Source: Haladaptatus sp. DJG-WS-42 (GTDB lineage: Archaea; Halobacteriota; Halobacteria; Halobacteriales; Halococcaceae). Taken from it: a stretch of 64,000 nt of DNA. The notes under the pieces are model-generated. The model worked only from the letters and a program-made list of their open reading frames with translations, had not been told where the DNA came from and did not search any database. Below, piece after piece: positions 17,228 through 25,690 of the stretch. The stretch is taken from the NCBI RefSeq assembly GCF_037198285.1, contig NZ_CP147243.1, forward strand, positions 2,718,332-2,782,331, given 5' to 3'. The stretch's first letter is position 1. The number at the start of each line of letters is the position of its first letter. A program made the position numbers and the translations under genes.

Positions 17228-17400
17228 TACTCGGCGATGGGGTATCGAAGGGCAAAAAACCATCCAGTCGCCGTCGTCGGTCTGTCACGGCTATTGCGTG
17301 CTCGTGAGCCATCCATTCGGCTCTTAGCAGGCACGTTACAGCATCCACACAAACGGCGGTACATGAGCACAGCTCCCGTCTGAAATGCCGGATTTTCACG

Positions 17401-17871
17401 TCAGACGACGCCGAGCCGACGGAAAAACGAGACTTGCTGGTACATCCGACAGCCGATACACAGTCCAGTCGAAGCAGCGAGTCCGGCGAGCACCGCGACC
17501 ATCCCGGCGAGAAGGTACGCCACGAGCGGGACGCCAGCGAGCAAGAGCGCGCTTGCTGCAAGCGTGAATCCTGCGCCCATCAGTTTTGCAAACCGGTGTG
17601 GGGCGGCTGGCTCGCGCCGTGTTGGCTTGCCGACGAGCGGAATCATCACGGTTCGCCAAAGGAAGCCATACAGGTCGAATCGCCACCCAGAGAACAGCGC
17701 CGCGGAGAGAATCGCAGCGATGGCGTAGATGAGGAGGGGTTCGCCCAAAACCACGCCAGCCGTGAGCACTGTCGCGGTGATGGCCTGCCCGAAGCGCGGT
17801 GCGCGCGGGTCTACGTACGTAAGCCCTGAATCTGCGGCCGCAGTGTGCTCGGATGTTGCTGTCGCCGTCAT
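17401..17871 (-). CDS. DUF4395 family membrane protein
   Basis: A 156-residue protein. It begins with a polar Thr/Ala-rich tail and VDPRAPRFGQAITATVLTAG, the conserved opening of DUF4395, followed by about four membrane segments. It ends in LCIGCRMYQQ, a Cys-x2-Cys pair typical of the family and possibly redox-active. The function is unknown. It is 170 bases from gatE on the same strand. Confidence 0.85.
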   Translation of the reverse strand: MTATATSEHTAAADSGLTYVDPRAPRFGQAITATVLTAGVVLGEPLLIYAIAAILSAALFSGWRFDLYGFLWRTVMIPLVGKPTRREPAAPHRFAKLMGAGFTLAASALLLAGVPLVAYLLAGMVAVLAGLAASTGLCIGCRMYQQVSFFRRLGVV

Positions 17872-17970
17872 ATTGGCATCGGTAGGGGAGTGGGACGTAT
17901 CTCCCCTCTTCTATCGGCACGGTTCTCCGCCGTTGGGGACATGCCGTCGCAAAAACAGGCAATTATCGCC

Positions 17971-18402
17971 TCAGTCTCCCGACCACTGACCGATATCCTT
18001 CGGGGCCATGCTCGACGCGTCAACCCGAGATGTAAACTCCATCAAGCGGTTGTAGAGTTCGCCAAAGTCGTAGGCTCCATTGTGGGCATCGAGGCTGATG
18101 AACACGCCGGGGTCGGTCTTCTTCTCGCCAAGGAATGCCCGGAACTGCTCGAACTCATCGAATCCGTGTACCGAGTACTGGTAGGCCGCATGCGAGAGGG
18201 CGTTGTACGTATCGCGGGTGATGTAGCCGTAGCGTTCGTTGTCCACGAACTTGTTGACGTTGATATCCTCGATGTTCGCCGCCACGTCATCGCGGAGATA
18301 GAGCGCCTCATAGCGAGTCGGATTAAAAAGCCAGATATCGCGGAGTGCGTCGTCACCAAAATCCGCAATGCACTCGACGAGTTCGCGTTTGGCATCTGCC
18401 AT
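17971..18402 (-). CDS. Small haloarchaeal conserved protein (DUF7522-like)
   Basis: A 143-residue soluble acidic protein with no recognisable catalytic motif. The N-terminal half has ECIADFGDDALRDIWLFNPTRYEALYLRDDV. The C-terminal half, around VHGFDEFEQFRAFLGEKKTDPGVFISLD, looks like a small alpha/beta sensor-type fold. I tentatively relate it to DUF7522 proteins, which are common in haloarchaea and lack a function. It stands alone between the DUF4395 gene and fumC. Confidence 0.7.
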   Translation of the reverse strand: MADAKRELVECIADFGDDALRDIWLFNPTRYEALYLRDDVAANIEDINVNKFVDNERYGYITRDTYNALSHAAYQYSVHGFDEFEQFRAFLGEKKTDPGVFISLDAHNGAYDFGELYNRLMEFTSRVDASSMAPKDIGQWSGD

Positions 18403-18488
18403 GCAATGGACACCACAGCGCGATCATAAGAATGTTGTTGTCAGGTTCTAATTTGAAATAAAGAATGTCTGTTTGACGTGATTAAACG

Positions 18489-19901
18489 TTAGTCGTCCTT
18501 GCTCAGGATGCCGCGCACGGTCATCTTGATCGGGTCGAGCACCTTATCGACCTCATCTTCAGTGAGGTAGCCTTTTTCGAGCGTGACCTGTCGGACGGTC
18601 TTGCCCTCTTTGAGCGCCGTTTTCGCCACTTCAGAGGCTTTGTCGTAGCCGATTTGTGGGTTGAGCGCCGTGGCGAGCGCCATGCTCTGTTCGACTTGGG
18701 CTGCACAGTGTTCGCGGTCGGCTTCGAGTTTGGCGACGAAGCGCTCTGCGAACACCGAAGAAGAGTTTGCCAGAAGTTCTGCGGACTGGAGGAAGTTGTA
18801 GGCGAGCACCGGTTTGTAGAGGTTCAGGTCAATCTGTCCCTCTGCAGCACCCGCGGCGACGGCGGCGTCGTTACCGACGACCTGCTTGTGCACCTGATTG
18901 ACGGCTTCTGCGACGACTGGATTGATTTTGCCGGGCATGATGGAGGACCCCGGCTGGTTCTCTGGCTGGTCGATTTCGCCAAGCCCGTTGCGTGGGCCCG
19001 AGGCGAGCAGGCGCAGGTCGTTTGCAATCTTGTTCGTGGAGCCAGCGATGGTTCGAAGCGCGCCGTGTGCCTCGCCCATCGCGTCGTGGGCGGCCTGCGC
19101 TTCGAAGTGGTTGTCGGCTTCGCGGAAGGCAAGGCCGGTCTCCTCTGCGATGTACTGGGCCGCTTTCGGTGGGAACTCTGGGTGCGTGTTGAGCCCCGTC
19201 CCGACAGCCGTGCCACCAAGGGCGAGTTCGGCGAGGTGCGGGCCGATGTTGTCGAGACGGACGAGACCTTTCTCGACCTGCGTGCGATAGCCACCGAACT
19301 CTTGGCCGAGGGTGACTGGCGTGGCGTCCTGCAGGTGGGTGCGGCCGGTTTTCACGACGTCGTCGAACGCTTCTTCCTTCGCAGCAAGCGCATCGCGGAG
19401 CTGTTCGAGTGCCGGACGCAGGTCTTTCTCGACGGCTTCGTAGGCGGCGACGTGCATCGCCGTTGGAATCACGTCGTTACTCGATTGGCCGAAGTTGACG
19501 TGGTCGTTCGGGTGAATTTCGCGGGTGCCGATTTCGCCGCCGTAAATCTCGGTGGCGCGGTTGGCGATGACCTCGTTTGCGTTCATGTTCGAGGAGGTAC
19601 CGGAACCGGTCTGGAACACGTCAACCGGGAACTGGTCGTCCAACTCGCCCGCGATGACCTCGTCTGCGGCGGCGATGATGGCTTCTGCTTTGTCCGCAGG
19701 AATCATGTCGAGGTCGTCGTTGGCCTGTGCGGCGGCTTTCTTCACGACGCCGAGCGCGCGGACGAACCGTCGCCCGAAGCTTATCCCTGAAATAGGGAAG
19801 TTCTGAATCGCCCGCTGGGTCTGGGCACCCCAGTACGCATCTGCCGGTACTTGCATCTCTCCTAAGCTGTCGCGTTCGGTCCGGAACTCCTGGTCACTCA
19901 T
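18489..19901 (-). CDS. fumC: Class II fumarate hydratase
   Basis: A 470-residue homotetrameric, iron-free fumarase of the citric acid cycle, interconverting fumarate and malate. The signature GSSIMPGKINPV lies near residue 315, with the catalytic loop Ser. SGTSSNMNANEVIANRA and GRTHLQDATPVTLGQEF (catalytic His) are also present. The length is the family's usual. The ATG at 19901 directly precedes RTERDSLGEMQVPADAYWGAQT. It is followed after a gap by unrelated genes and is probably monocistronic. Confidence 0.97.
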   Translation of the reverse strand: MSDQEFRTERDSLGEMQVPADAYWGAQTQRAIQNFPISGISFGRRFVRALGVVKKAAAQANDDLDMIPADKAEAIIAAADEVIAGELDDQFPVDVFQTGSGTSSNMNANEVIANRATEIYGGEIGTREIHPNDHVNFGQSSNDVIPTAMHVAAYEAVEKDLRPALEQLRDALAAKEEAFDDVVKTGRTHLQDATPVTLGQEFGGYRTQVEKGLVRLDNIGPHLAELALGGTAVGTGLNTHPEFPPKAAQYIAEETGLAFREADNHFEAQAAHDAMGEAHGALRTIAGSTNKIANDLRLLASGPRNGLGEIDQPENQPGSSIMPGKINPVVAEAVNQVHKQVVGNDAAVAAGAAEGQIDLNLYKPVLAYNFLQSAELLANSSSVFAERFVAKLEADREHCAAQVEQSMALATALNPQIGYDKASEVAKTALKEGKTVRQVTLEKGYLTEDEVDKVLDPIKMTVRGILSKDD

Positions 19902-19961
19902 GCGTAGTAGAGACTCCTTCGCATGGGGCGTAAAAGGCATCGAAAGCGGTCAACGTTCCGG

Positions 19962-20207
19962 CTACTGGCGCGCGTCGTACTCTGCTGGCGTGTACGTCTT
20001 CAGTTCGAGCGCGTGGATGTCCGTCGTCATGTGGTCTGAGAGCGCGTCGTACACCATCTGGTGTTGCTGGACGAGCGTCTTCCCCTCAAACGCGGGCGAG
20101 ACGACGAGCGCAGCGAGGTGCTCGCCATCGTTTCGTGGGTCACTCACGGTCGCTTCTGCGTCCGCGATTGCCTCCTCGATGAGTCGCTCGATTTTTGCGA
20201 GGTCCAT
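19962..20207 (-). CDS. BolA family protein
   Basis: An 81-residue protein of BolA size and fold: LAKIERLIEEAIADAEATVSD, then HLAALVVSPAFEGKTLVQQHQMVYDAL and HALELKTYTPAEYD. The VVSPAFEGKxxVxxHxxVY block is the family hallmark, with the conserved His. BolA proteins work with monothiol glutaredoxins in Fe-S trafficking and regulation; the partner here is not seen. It lies between RDD and fumC on the same strand. Confidence 0.92.
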   Translation of the reverse strand: MDLAKIERLIEEAIADAEATVSDPRNDGEHLAALVVSPAFEGKTLVQQHQMVYDALSDHMTTDIHALELKTYTPAEYDARQ

Positions 20208-20255
20208 ACCAGAAGAAGATAGCCCGACTCTGAAAACCGTTACCTCTGAATTCAC

Positions 20256-20690
20256 CTACGACTGTGGGGCTACTCTGACCACCACCGTGTCCGCGAGCAT
20301 GTCACCGAGGCGCTGGTCGCGGTCACTGAGCCAGATGAACAGCAGGCCAACGAGGTAGATGAACGGGAAGTTATCCACCAGCCTGAGCAGGTTACGAATC
20401 ACCGACGCCTCCATGTCGGTTGGCCCGCCGTCCTCTTTCACGACGACGATTTTCATGAGTCGTTTGCCGAACGTCTGTCCGTAGGTTCCCTCCATGTAAA
20501 TGAAGTACGCGAGCGTCAAGAGCAGGCCAATCGACCCACCGAGGGTCGCGCCGCCATTGCCAAAGACGTTGAGCGGTGCGACGAGTGCCCCCGTGATAAT
20601 CGCCATGAGAATCGCGTCGATAATCCATGCCACAATTCGTGCGCCAAGTGTGTCAGTTTCAGTGCCCAGTTGTGGCGTTGGTCGTTTCAT
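20256..20690 (-). CDS. RDD family membrane protein
   Basis: A 144-residue integral membrane protein. It has the RDD arrangement: a first helix with GARIVAWIIDAILM (conserved Arg and Asp), a second around GGSIGLLLTLAYFIYMEG, GQTFGKRLMKIVVV, and a third ending in LSDRDQRLGDMLADTVVV. The function of RDD proteins is unsettled; some act as ion antiporters or accompany secretion systems. It is upstream of bolA on the same strand, 48 bases away. Confidence 0.9.
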   Translation of the reverse strand: MKRPTPQLGTETDTLGARIVAWIIDAILMAIITGALVAPLNVFGNGGATLGGSIGLLLTLAYFIYMEGTYGQTFGKRLMKIVVVKEDGGPTDMEASVIRNLLRLVDNFPFIYLVGLLFIWLSDRDQRLGDMLADTVVVRVAPQS

Positions 20691-20715
20691 CGCAACAATA
20701 CTCTCACGGAATCAA

Positions 20716-20722
20716 GATAAAC
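20716..20722 (-). promoter_or_regulatory. TATA-like box of the RDD-bolA unit
   Basis: On the minus strand GTTTATC lies 26-32 bases before the RDD start at 20690. Confidence 0.45.
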
Positions 20723-20804
20723 TTCGCGGGTGGGAGGTCTAGTAGTAACTATCCAAGACTATCACTAGCAAAAAACATATGCGAAATCAAGTAATAATTA
20801 CAAT

Positions 20805-21521
20805 ATGATTGGTAGTGAACCGCCTGTTGTGACCATCGACATCGAAACCACGTCACCGACTCTCGACTCGGGAGAGCGTCCGAACTTTCAGAACCCTCGA
20901 GATTTCGAGATTTTTACAATCAACGTGGGAGCCATCGAGTCAGACGGGTCACAATCGACGGCGGTGTTCTTGCGCGAGGATTCGAGTCCAGAGAGCGAAT
21001 TGGCCGTCATCGAGTCGGCAGTCGAATGGTGTCATGAGAAAGACCCGGACGTCGTGTACAGCTACAACGGCGAGTCGTTCGACTTTATCCACCTCGCCGG
21101 GCGACCCGCACTCGCCGCACAGGAAGCGCACGTCGAAGATACCGTCTCCCCGCTCGTCACGCAGTTTCTCCAAGGAACCCAGAGCATCGACCTGAAAAAA
21201 CCCATCTGGACGAAGTTCGGTGCGGCGCTTTCGTTCGAGGACGCAGTCTCTCGGGCGACTGGCCAGCCCGTGGCGAGAACGGTGTGGCAGGAGTTCGACC
21301 ACGGTATCCCACTTGCAAAGGAGCGCGCAGAAGCAGGCCTCAATCCGTCACCGCCGGACCTCCAACCGTCCGACATCCCAATTCTTGGTGAGTACTATCT
21401 CACCTACTGCGACGCGGGCAAAACCGCCACTACGGCGTTCACGGAACTAGAACGGATGCTCACGCGCTACGGGAACAACGACGTGGCCGCCCAGTTCGAA
21501 CTCGCACACGCGGTCGCGTAA
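20805..21521 (+). CDS. Predicted 3'-5' exonuclease, DnaQ/PolB-like RNase H fold
   Basis: A 238-residue protein with the three exonuclease motifs of the DEDD superfamily: VTIDIETTSP (Exo I, near residue 10), VVYSYNGESFDFIHL (Exo II, resembling the PolB YNGxxFD) and YYLTYCDAGKTATTA (Exo III region). There is no polymerase domain. It probably trims DNA or RNA, possibly in repair; substrate and polarity are inferred. It ends exactly where convergent fen ends, so the two nuclease genes abut without a spacer. The A/T-rich upstream region is the likely promoter. Confidence 0.78.
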   Translation: MIGSEPPVVTIDIETTSPTLDSGERPNFQNPRDFEIFTINVGAIESDGSQSTAVFLREDSSPESELAVIESAVEWCHEKDPDVVYSYNGESFDFIHLAGRPALAAQEAHVEDTVSPLVTQFLQGTQSIDLKKPIWTKFGAALSFEDAVSRATGQPVARTVWQEFDHGIPLAKERAEAGLNPSPPDLQPSDIPILGEYYLTYCDAGKTATTAFTELERMLTRYGNNDVAAQFELAHAVA

Positions 21522-22502
21522 TTACGTCCACCGGTCGAGCCCCGTTTGGACCACTGACGCTTCGATGCGCTCGAATCCACGGGCGACCTCGTCTGCTGGA
21601 ATCTCCCACGTTTCGGTGACATACTTCTTAGCGGCGGCTAAGTCGGGTGAGATGTCCGTGTCAAATTCGTAGTCGTCGGTCACGTCGGGTTCAAGAAACA
21701 GCCCACGGATGATGTCTGCGTGTTCGATGTACTCGTCTTTGGCTTCGAGCACGGCCCAGAGGTCGCCGTGTTCTTTCACTAACTTGACGGCGGTTTTCGG
21801 GCCAATTCCCGAGATTCCCTCGTTGAAGTCGGTGCCCATGAGGATGCCTATGTCCACTAACTGCTCCCACGTGATGTCGTGTTTTTCGAGCGTAGCCTCC
21901 AACTTCATCAACTCGGGGTCGCCCTTGCTCGTGAGTTGCCGGAGCGTGTACGGCGCGCCGAGCAACAGCGTGTCGTAGTCCTCGCTTCCCACATACTCCA
22001 CGTCGCCCTTTCGCGCCATGTAGGCAGCCTGCGCTTCGCCCTCTGCGGGCGCTTCGATGACTGGCACGTCAAGCAACTCGAACAGCTCCCGCGTCGTCTG
22101 ATGGATGGTGTCGGTGAGCCGAATCGTGCGGGCTTCTTGGCGGGCGGCCTCGATGGCGTCGCCGCGTTCGCGCGCTTCTTCGGCGGCTTTCTCGGCCTTT
22201 TGCTTCTGCTCGCGTCGGGCTTCGATTTCGGCGTCTTTGAAATCCGTGACCGCGCCGTCGAACACCATCACGGGCGTTAGGTCGTTTTCGAAGAATTTGG
22301 GAAGGCCCTGTATCACGCCAATCAGATTTGCGACCGCTGCGCCCTCACTCGTGGTGTACACCTCGTCGCGCGTCCACTTGACCGTGGTCGTGAGGTAGCG
22401 ATACAGCCAGTTGTGCGCATCCACGGCCACGACGGAACCCGATACCTTCTCGAACGGGATGTCCTCGATGACCGCGAGCTGGCGGAGGTCTGCGTTTCCC
22501 AT
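21522..22502 (-). CDS. fen: Flap endonuclease 1
   Basis: A 326-residue archaeal FEN1. The N-terminal domain has [12 protein letters not shown] with the first metal-binding Asp. The internal domain shows [32 protein letters not shown] acidic sites and the helix-hairpin-helix [18 protein letters not shown]. The C-terminus ends in a PCNA-interacting box ([10 protein letters not shown]). It removes 5' flaps in Okazaki-fragment maturation and base excision repair. It is divergent from the cold-shock gene. Confidence 0.97.
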   Translation of the reverse strand: MGNADLRQLAVIEDIPFEKVSGSVVAVDAHNWLYRYLTTTVKWTRDEVYTTSEGAAVANLIGVIQGLPKFFENDLTPVMVFDGAVTDFKDAEIEARREQKQKAEKAAEEARERGDAIEAARQEARTIRLTDTIHQTTRELFELLDVPVIEAPAEGEAQAAYMARKGDVEYVGSEDYDTLLLGAPYTLRQLTSKGDPELMKLEATLEKHDITWEQLVDIGILMGTDFNEGISGIGPKTAVKLVKEHGDLWAVLEAKDEYIEHADIIRGLFLEPDVTDDYEFDTDISPDLAAAKKYVTETWEIPADEVARGFERIEASVVQTGLDRWT

Positions 22503-22549
22503 ACCGCTCTATTCGGCGCAGTGTGTTTGAATCCCCCGACTGGCGGTGG

Positions 22550-22557
22550 TTATTTAT
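22550..22557 (+). promoter_or_regulatory. TATA-like box of the cold-shock gene
   Basis: TTATTTAT about 35-42 bases before the ATG at 22592, predicting a short 5' leader of roughly ten bases. Confidence 0.5.
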
Positions 22558-22591
22558 CGTCAGAGAGGCAATAGAAAGGCGGAGCTTTCGA

Positions 22592-22786
22592 ATGGCTACA
22601 GGCAAAGTGACCTTCTTCCACGACCGGAAGGGGTACGGATTTATCGAGACCGACGATTACGACGACGATGTGTTCTTCCACATGGAAGACATCGGCGGCC
22701 CCGACTTAGAAGAGGGTCAGGAGCTTGAATTCGACGTGGTCGAGACGGACAACGGTCCTCGCGCACAGAACGTAAAGCGGTTGTAA
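22592..22786 (+). CDS. Cold-shock domain protein
   Basis: A 64-residue single cold-shock domain, the normal size. It holds both RNA-binding motifs: KGYGFIETDD (RNP1-like) and DVFFHMEDI (RNP2-like). It is an RNA/ssDNA chaperone of the CspA type. The acidic surface is typical of haloarchaeal members. The ATG at 22592 starts the domain exactly (MATGKVTFFHDRKGYGF); an upstream in-frame ATG would add an unrelated tail. Confidence 0.95.
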   Translation: MATGKVTFFHDRKGYGFIETDDYDDDVFFHMEDIGGPDLEEGQELEFDVVETDNGPRAQNVKRL

Positions 22787-22802
22787 CGAACGACGATTTT
22801 CC

Positions 22803-23315
22803 TTATTTCGGCGGCTGAGCCGTGGCTTTGCGTGACAGAAACGCCTGCTCTTCATCCGACAGCCCCTCGCGGCTTCGATACTCGTCGAGTCCTGCTTGAT
22901 ACCGCGTCTGCGAGCGGTTCCCGGGGTGTGCACACACGAGTTCTGCAATCCCGGTTTGCTCACCCGTGTAGCCAAACCCGGCTTTCCAGACGGCTTCGTA
23001 GGCAAACGGGTTGTTGACGGCGATTTTCACGGTATCGTAGCCTCGCTCGTGGGCAGTTTCGGTCACGAACGAGACGAGCGACGCGCCGATTCCTTCACCG
23101 CGGCGGTCTCCTTTGACGGTCACATAGCGAAGCCACAGCGCCGTTTCGTCGGTGCGGTCTTCGTTGAACGCGATTGCGCCAACAATCTCTTCACCCTCGC
23201 GGGCAACGGCCTTTCCGGTGTTCGACATGACGAACTTTCCAGCATACGAAAACTGGCGATAATCGAGTCTGAGTGTCGGGCCATCGGGCGGCCAGCCGAG
23301 AACCGCGTACTCCAT
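22803..23315 (-). CDS. GNAT family N-acetyltransferase
   Basis: A 170-residue acetyltransferase. Motif A, VKGDRRGEGIGASLVSFV, contains the R/Q-x-x-G-x-G/A acetyl-CoA binding loop. It is followed by RGYDTVKIAVNNPFAYEAVWKAGFGYTGE (motif B). The acceptor is unknown. The ATG at 23315 begins the conserved MEYAVLGWPPDGPTLRLDY. The gene converges with the cold-shock gene and sits 37 bases beyond the end of the lipoprotein gene on its own strand. Confidence 0.88.
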   Translation of the reverse strand: MEYAVLGWPPDGPTLRLDYRQFSYAGKFVMSNTGKAVAREGEEIVGAIAFNEDRTDETALWLRYVTVKGDRRGEGIGASLVSFVTETAHERGYDTVKIAVNNPFAYEAVWKAGFGYTGEQTGIAELVCAHPGNRSQTRYQAGLDEYRSREGLSDEEQAFLSRKATAQPPK

Positions 23316-23352
23316 AGGAAAAACTCGTGGTTGATGGCGAAGTAGCCTTCGA

Positions 23353-24594
23353 CTAGCAGTTTTCGCCCGGCTCAACTTCGTTGGTCCACGCCGCGGGGCT
23401 GAGTATGGTGTCGTTTAAGTCGCGGAGCGTGCGCGTCTCACCGAACGTCACGGTTCCGCCGTCGCGGGTGAGTGTCACGGAGGTGTGTGAGTACTGCACC
23501 AGCCCGGACGCTGAGACGACGAGGATTGCTCGATACTCTTCGAGCGTCGTCTCAGCGCCAATCGAAAGCGTCTCTTTCGGGTCGGTGGTTGCGTACACCG
23601 TTGCGTCCATTCCGTAGTAGCGGATGGTCTCGACCTGCCGGAAGTCGAGTTCGGTGATGAGGTAGCTGAGGCGGTTTGCGTCTGCAACTGACGGCACGTC
23701 AACCGGCACACGCAGGGAGTCGTCTTGGTACGGTTCACAGACCTTTCCGGTTAGGTAGCTCGTCGGTTTTTCGGGGTACACGGTCGTCGCGTTGTACGCC
23801 GTCCACGAGTCCGTCGTCACGCGGCGGTCGAAGTGGCGCGTCGTACTGCCCGCGTTCGTCACGCGGTCTGCCCAGTGCAGGTGAGACACGTCGCGGCTCT
23901 CGTCGATTTCGATGGTCTCCTCTGCGTGGAAGACACGCTCTTCGAGTTCGTTCTCAGACCAATACCGGCCGAAGCTGGTCACGCTTTCTAAGTCTGCGAG
24001 GGTCGCTTCGTGAGCCGAGACGAGGCGATTCGCACTGAGCGATGCGAGCGGGCTGTTCGTGATTTCTGCGTCGGTGTAGGTCGGCCCTTCGAATCGGCCA
24101 AGCGGCTCTGGTTCCGGCGTCTGCTGTGCTGTGCTGTCCTGCGTCGGTGCCGCGGTCGTGGTCGCTGTCGTCGTGGTCGGTTCGGTCGTCGAACTGCTCT
24201 CTGTTGGCGTGCTACTCCCACCGGAACTCTCGCCACCAGACGGCGCCGGTTGTGTATCAGACTGCGTGGTAGTTGCTGTCGTAGTGACAGGTGTCTGCGT
24301 TGTCGGCGTCTGGGTAGGCGTCTGTGTCGTTGCGGTTGGAGTCGATACCGTCGTCGTCGCCTCTGGAGGCTGCGTCGTTTCGGCCGTCGCTATCGTCGTG
24401 GTCGGCTGTTCGGTTGTGGCCGTCTTGTCCGGTGTTGCCGTCGCTGTCGTCGTTTCAGTCGCATTTTGTGCGGCCGTCTCGGTCGGCGGCGCTCCCGTGG
24501 TCTCGGGGGTGAGCTGTTGGTTCGTCTGACTTATCGCACCACAGCCTGCGAGAGAGACGAGGAGAGCAAGAAAAAGAGGGAGGGCTCGTTGCAT
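23353..24594 (-). CDS. Thr-rich haloarchaeal lipoprotein
   Basis: A 413-residue exported protein. The signal peptide ends in a lipobox, SLAGC, so Cys18 would be lipidated. Residues 30-165 are a low-complexity Thr/Ala/Pro/Gln/Ser stalk, a likely O-glycosylation region and cell-surface spacer. Residues 170-413 form a folded domain rich in beta strands with several Cys, similar in style to haloarchaeal lipoproteins of unknown function. The antisense strand of the stalk is also open but is a by-product of the repeats. Confidence 0.85.
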   Translation of the reverse strand: MQRALPLFLALLVSLAGCGAISQTNQQLTPETTGAPPTETAAQNATETTTATATPDKTATTEQPTTTIATAETTQPPEATTTVSTPTATTQTPTQTPTTQTPVTTTATTTQSDTQPAPSGGESSGGSSTPTESSSTTEPTTTTATTTAAPTQDSTAQQTPEPEPLGRFEGPTYTDAEITNSPLASLSANRLVSAHEATLADLESVTSFGRYWSENELEERVFHAEETIEIDESRDVSHLHWADRVTNAGSTTRHFDRRVTTDSWTAYNATTVYPEKPTSYLTGKVCEPYQDDSLRVPVDVPSVADANRLSYLITELDFRQVETIRYYGMDATVYATTDPKETLSIGAETTLEEYRAILVVSASGLVQYSHTSVTLTRDGGTVTFGETRTLRDLNDTILSPAAWTNEVEPGENC

Positions 24595-24617
24595 ACTCCG
24601 ACATGTTTCGTGATTAT

Positions 24618-24623
24618 CTTAAG
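24618..24623 (-). promoter_or_regulatory. TATA-like box of the lipoprotein gene
   Basis: CTTAAG 24-29 bases upstream of the lipoprotein start at 24594, giving a leaderless transcript. Confidence 0.5.
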
Positions 24624-24691
24624 ACTTGTCATGCTTTGAGTAACAACCTGACTGGGGTGAATCTAAAACGTGTCGGGCACAACACACCCGT

Positions 24692-25294
24692 ATGGGACAC
24701 GGCCGCGACGTCACGTTGTTCGACCGGTTTGCTAGTGCGTACGAACGGGCGATGCCCGCCGCAGATCGTGCCACGCTCGAAGTGGGACTGTCTCTCGCCA
24801 CTCGGCCTGTAGAGCGCATCCTCGACGTTGGTGGCGGGACCGGACGGGCCGCCCGGGCGCTCACAGCCACAGAGCGCATCGTTGTTGACGCCGCCCGTGG
24901 CATGCTCGCAGAGGCGCGCACACACGGCCTCGACGTGGCACAGGGCGATGCAACGCGCTTACCGGTCGCTACAGACAGCGTCGATGCGGTCGTCATCGTG
25001 GACGCGCTTCATCATATGCCAACTCACCGGACGGTCATCCGCGAAGCCGCGCGCGTCGTGCGCCCCGGCGGCGTGGTCGTCATTCGTGAGTTTAACCCCG
25101 AGACGCTCCGTGGAGCGGCACTCGTCGCACTCGAACGCCTCGTCGGGTTTGATTCGACGTTCGACACGCCACACGAACTCGCGGGACTGGTGAAAGCCGC
25201 CGGTCTCGAACCCCACGTCCCCGAGAGGGGCTTTGGCTACACTGTCGTCGGCGTGGCGACCGAAAACGAGACGCACATTATAGAGGAGCAATGA
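24692..25294 (+). CDS. Class I SAM-dependent methyltransferase (UbiE-like)
   Basis: A 200-residue Rossmann methyltransferase. Motif I is ILDVGGGTGRAARAL near residue 48, the acidic post-I end is RIVVDAARGML, followed by QGDATRLPVATDSVDAVVIVDALHHM and VVRPGGVVVIREFNP. This Methyltransf_11 pattern occurs in quinone and small-molecule methylases; the substrate is unknown. It is followed by the DUF3054 gene after nine bases, an apparent operon. Confidence 0.88.
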   Translation: MGHGRDVTLFDRFASAYERAMPAADRATLEVGLSLATRPVERILDVGGGTGRAARALTATERIVVDAARGMLAEARTHGLDVAQGDATRLPVATDSVDAVVIVDALHHMPTHRTVIREAARVVRPGGVVVIREFNPETLRGAALVALERLVGFDSTFDTPHELAGLVKAAGLEPHVPERGFGYTVVGVATENETHIIEEQ

Positions 25295-25303
25295 GCACTA
25301 GCC

Positions 25304-25690
25304 ATGAGTGACACCGCCTCCGCCCGTGTCGCTGTAACGCCGCGTACCGCTCTGCTCGCGCTCGGTGATGTGACGCTCATCGCGCTGTTCGTTTTCCTCG
25401 GTCAACAAGAGCACGGCACGCAGGGCCTCCTTATGACCGCCGCGCCGTTCATCATCGGCTGGCTCCTCGTCGCGCCCCTCGCTGGCCTCTACGACGGCAG
25501 CCGCCGTGACCTCAAATCCACAATCGGTCGAACCGCCGGTGCGTGGGTTGGCGCGGCGCTCATCGGGCAGGCGCTTCGTGCGACAGAAGTGTTCCCCGGC
25601 GGCTTCGCCATCGCCTTCGTCATCGTCTCGATTCTCGTCGGCCTCGTTCTCCTCGTCCCGTTCCGGACGGTCGTGGCCTACACGTCCTGA
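25304..25690 (+). CDS. DUF3054 family membrane protein
   Basis: A 128-residue protein with four predicted membrane helices (about residues 15-32, 42-62, 76-92 and 98-122). A conserved loop, LYDGSRRDLKSTIGRTAGAWVGAALIGQALR, is typical of DUF3054. No function is known. The gene follows the methyltransferase with a nine-base spacer. Its last 13 bases overlap the end of the convergent MFS gene. Confidence 0.85.
   Translation: MSDTASARVAVTPRTALLALGDVTLIALFVFLGQQEHGTQGLLMTAAPFIIGWLLVAPLAGLYDGSRRDLKSTIGRTAGAWVGAALIGQALRATEVFPGGFAIAFVIVSILVGLVLLVPFRTVVAYTS

Noticed and set aside
24010..24639. Arg/Cys/Gly-rich plus-strand frames opposite the Thr-rich lipoprotein
   Set aside because: They mirror the low-complexity Thr codons of the lipoprotein stalk; no start signal or family.
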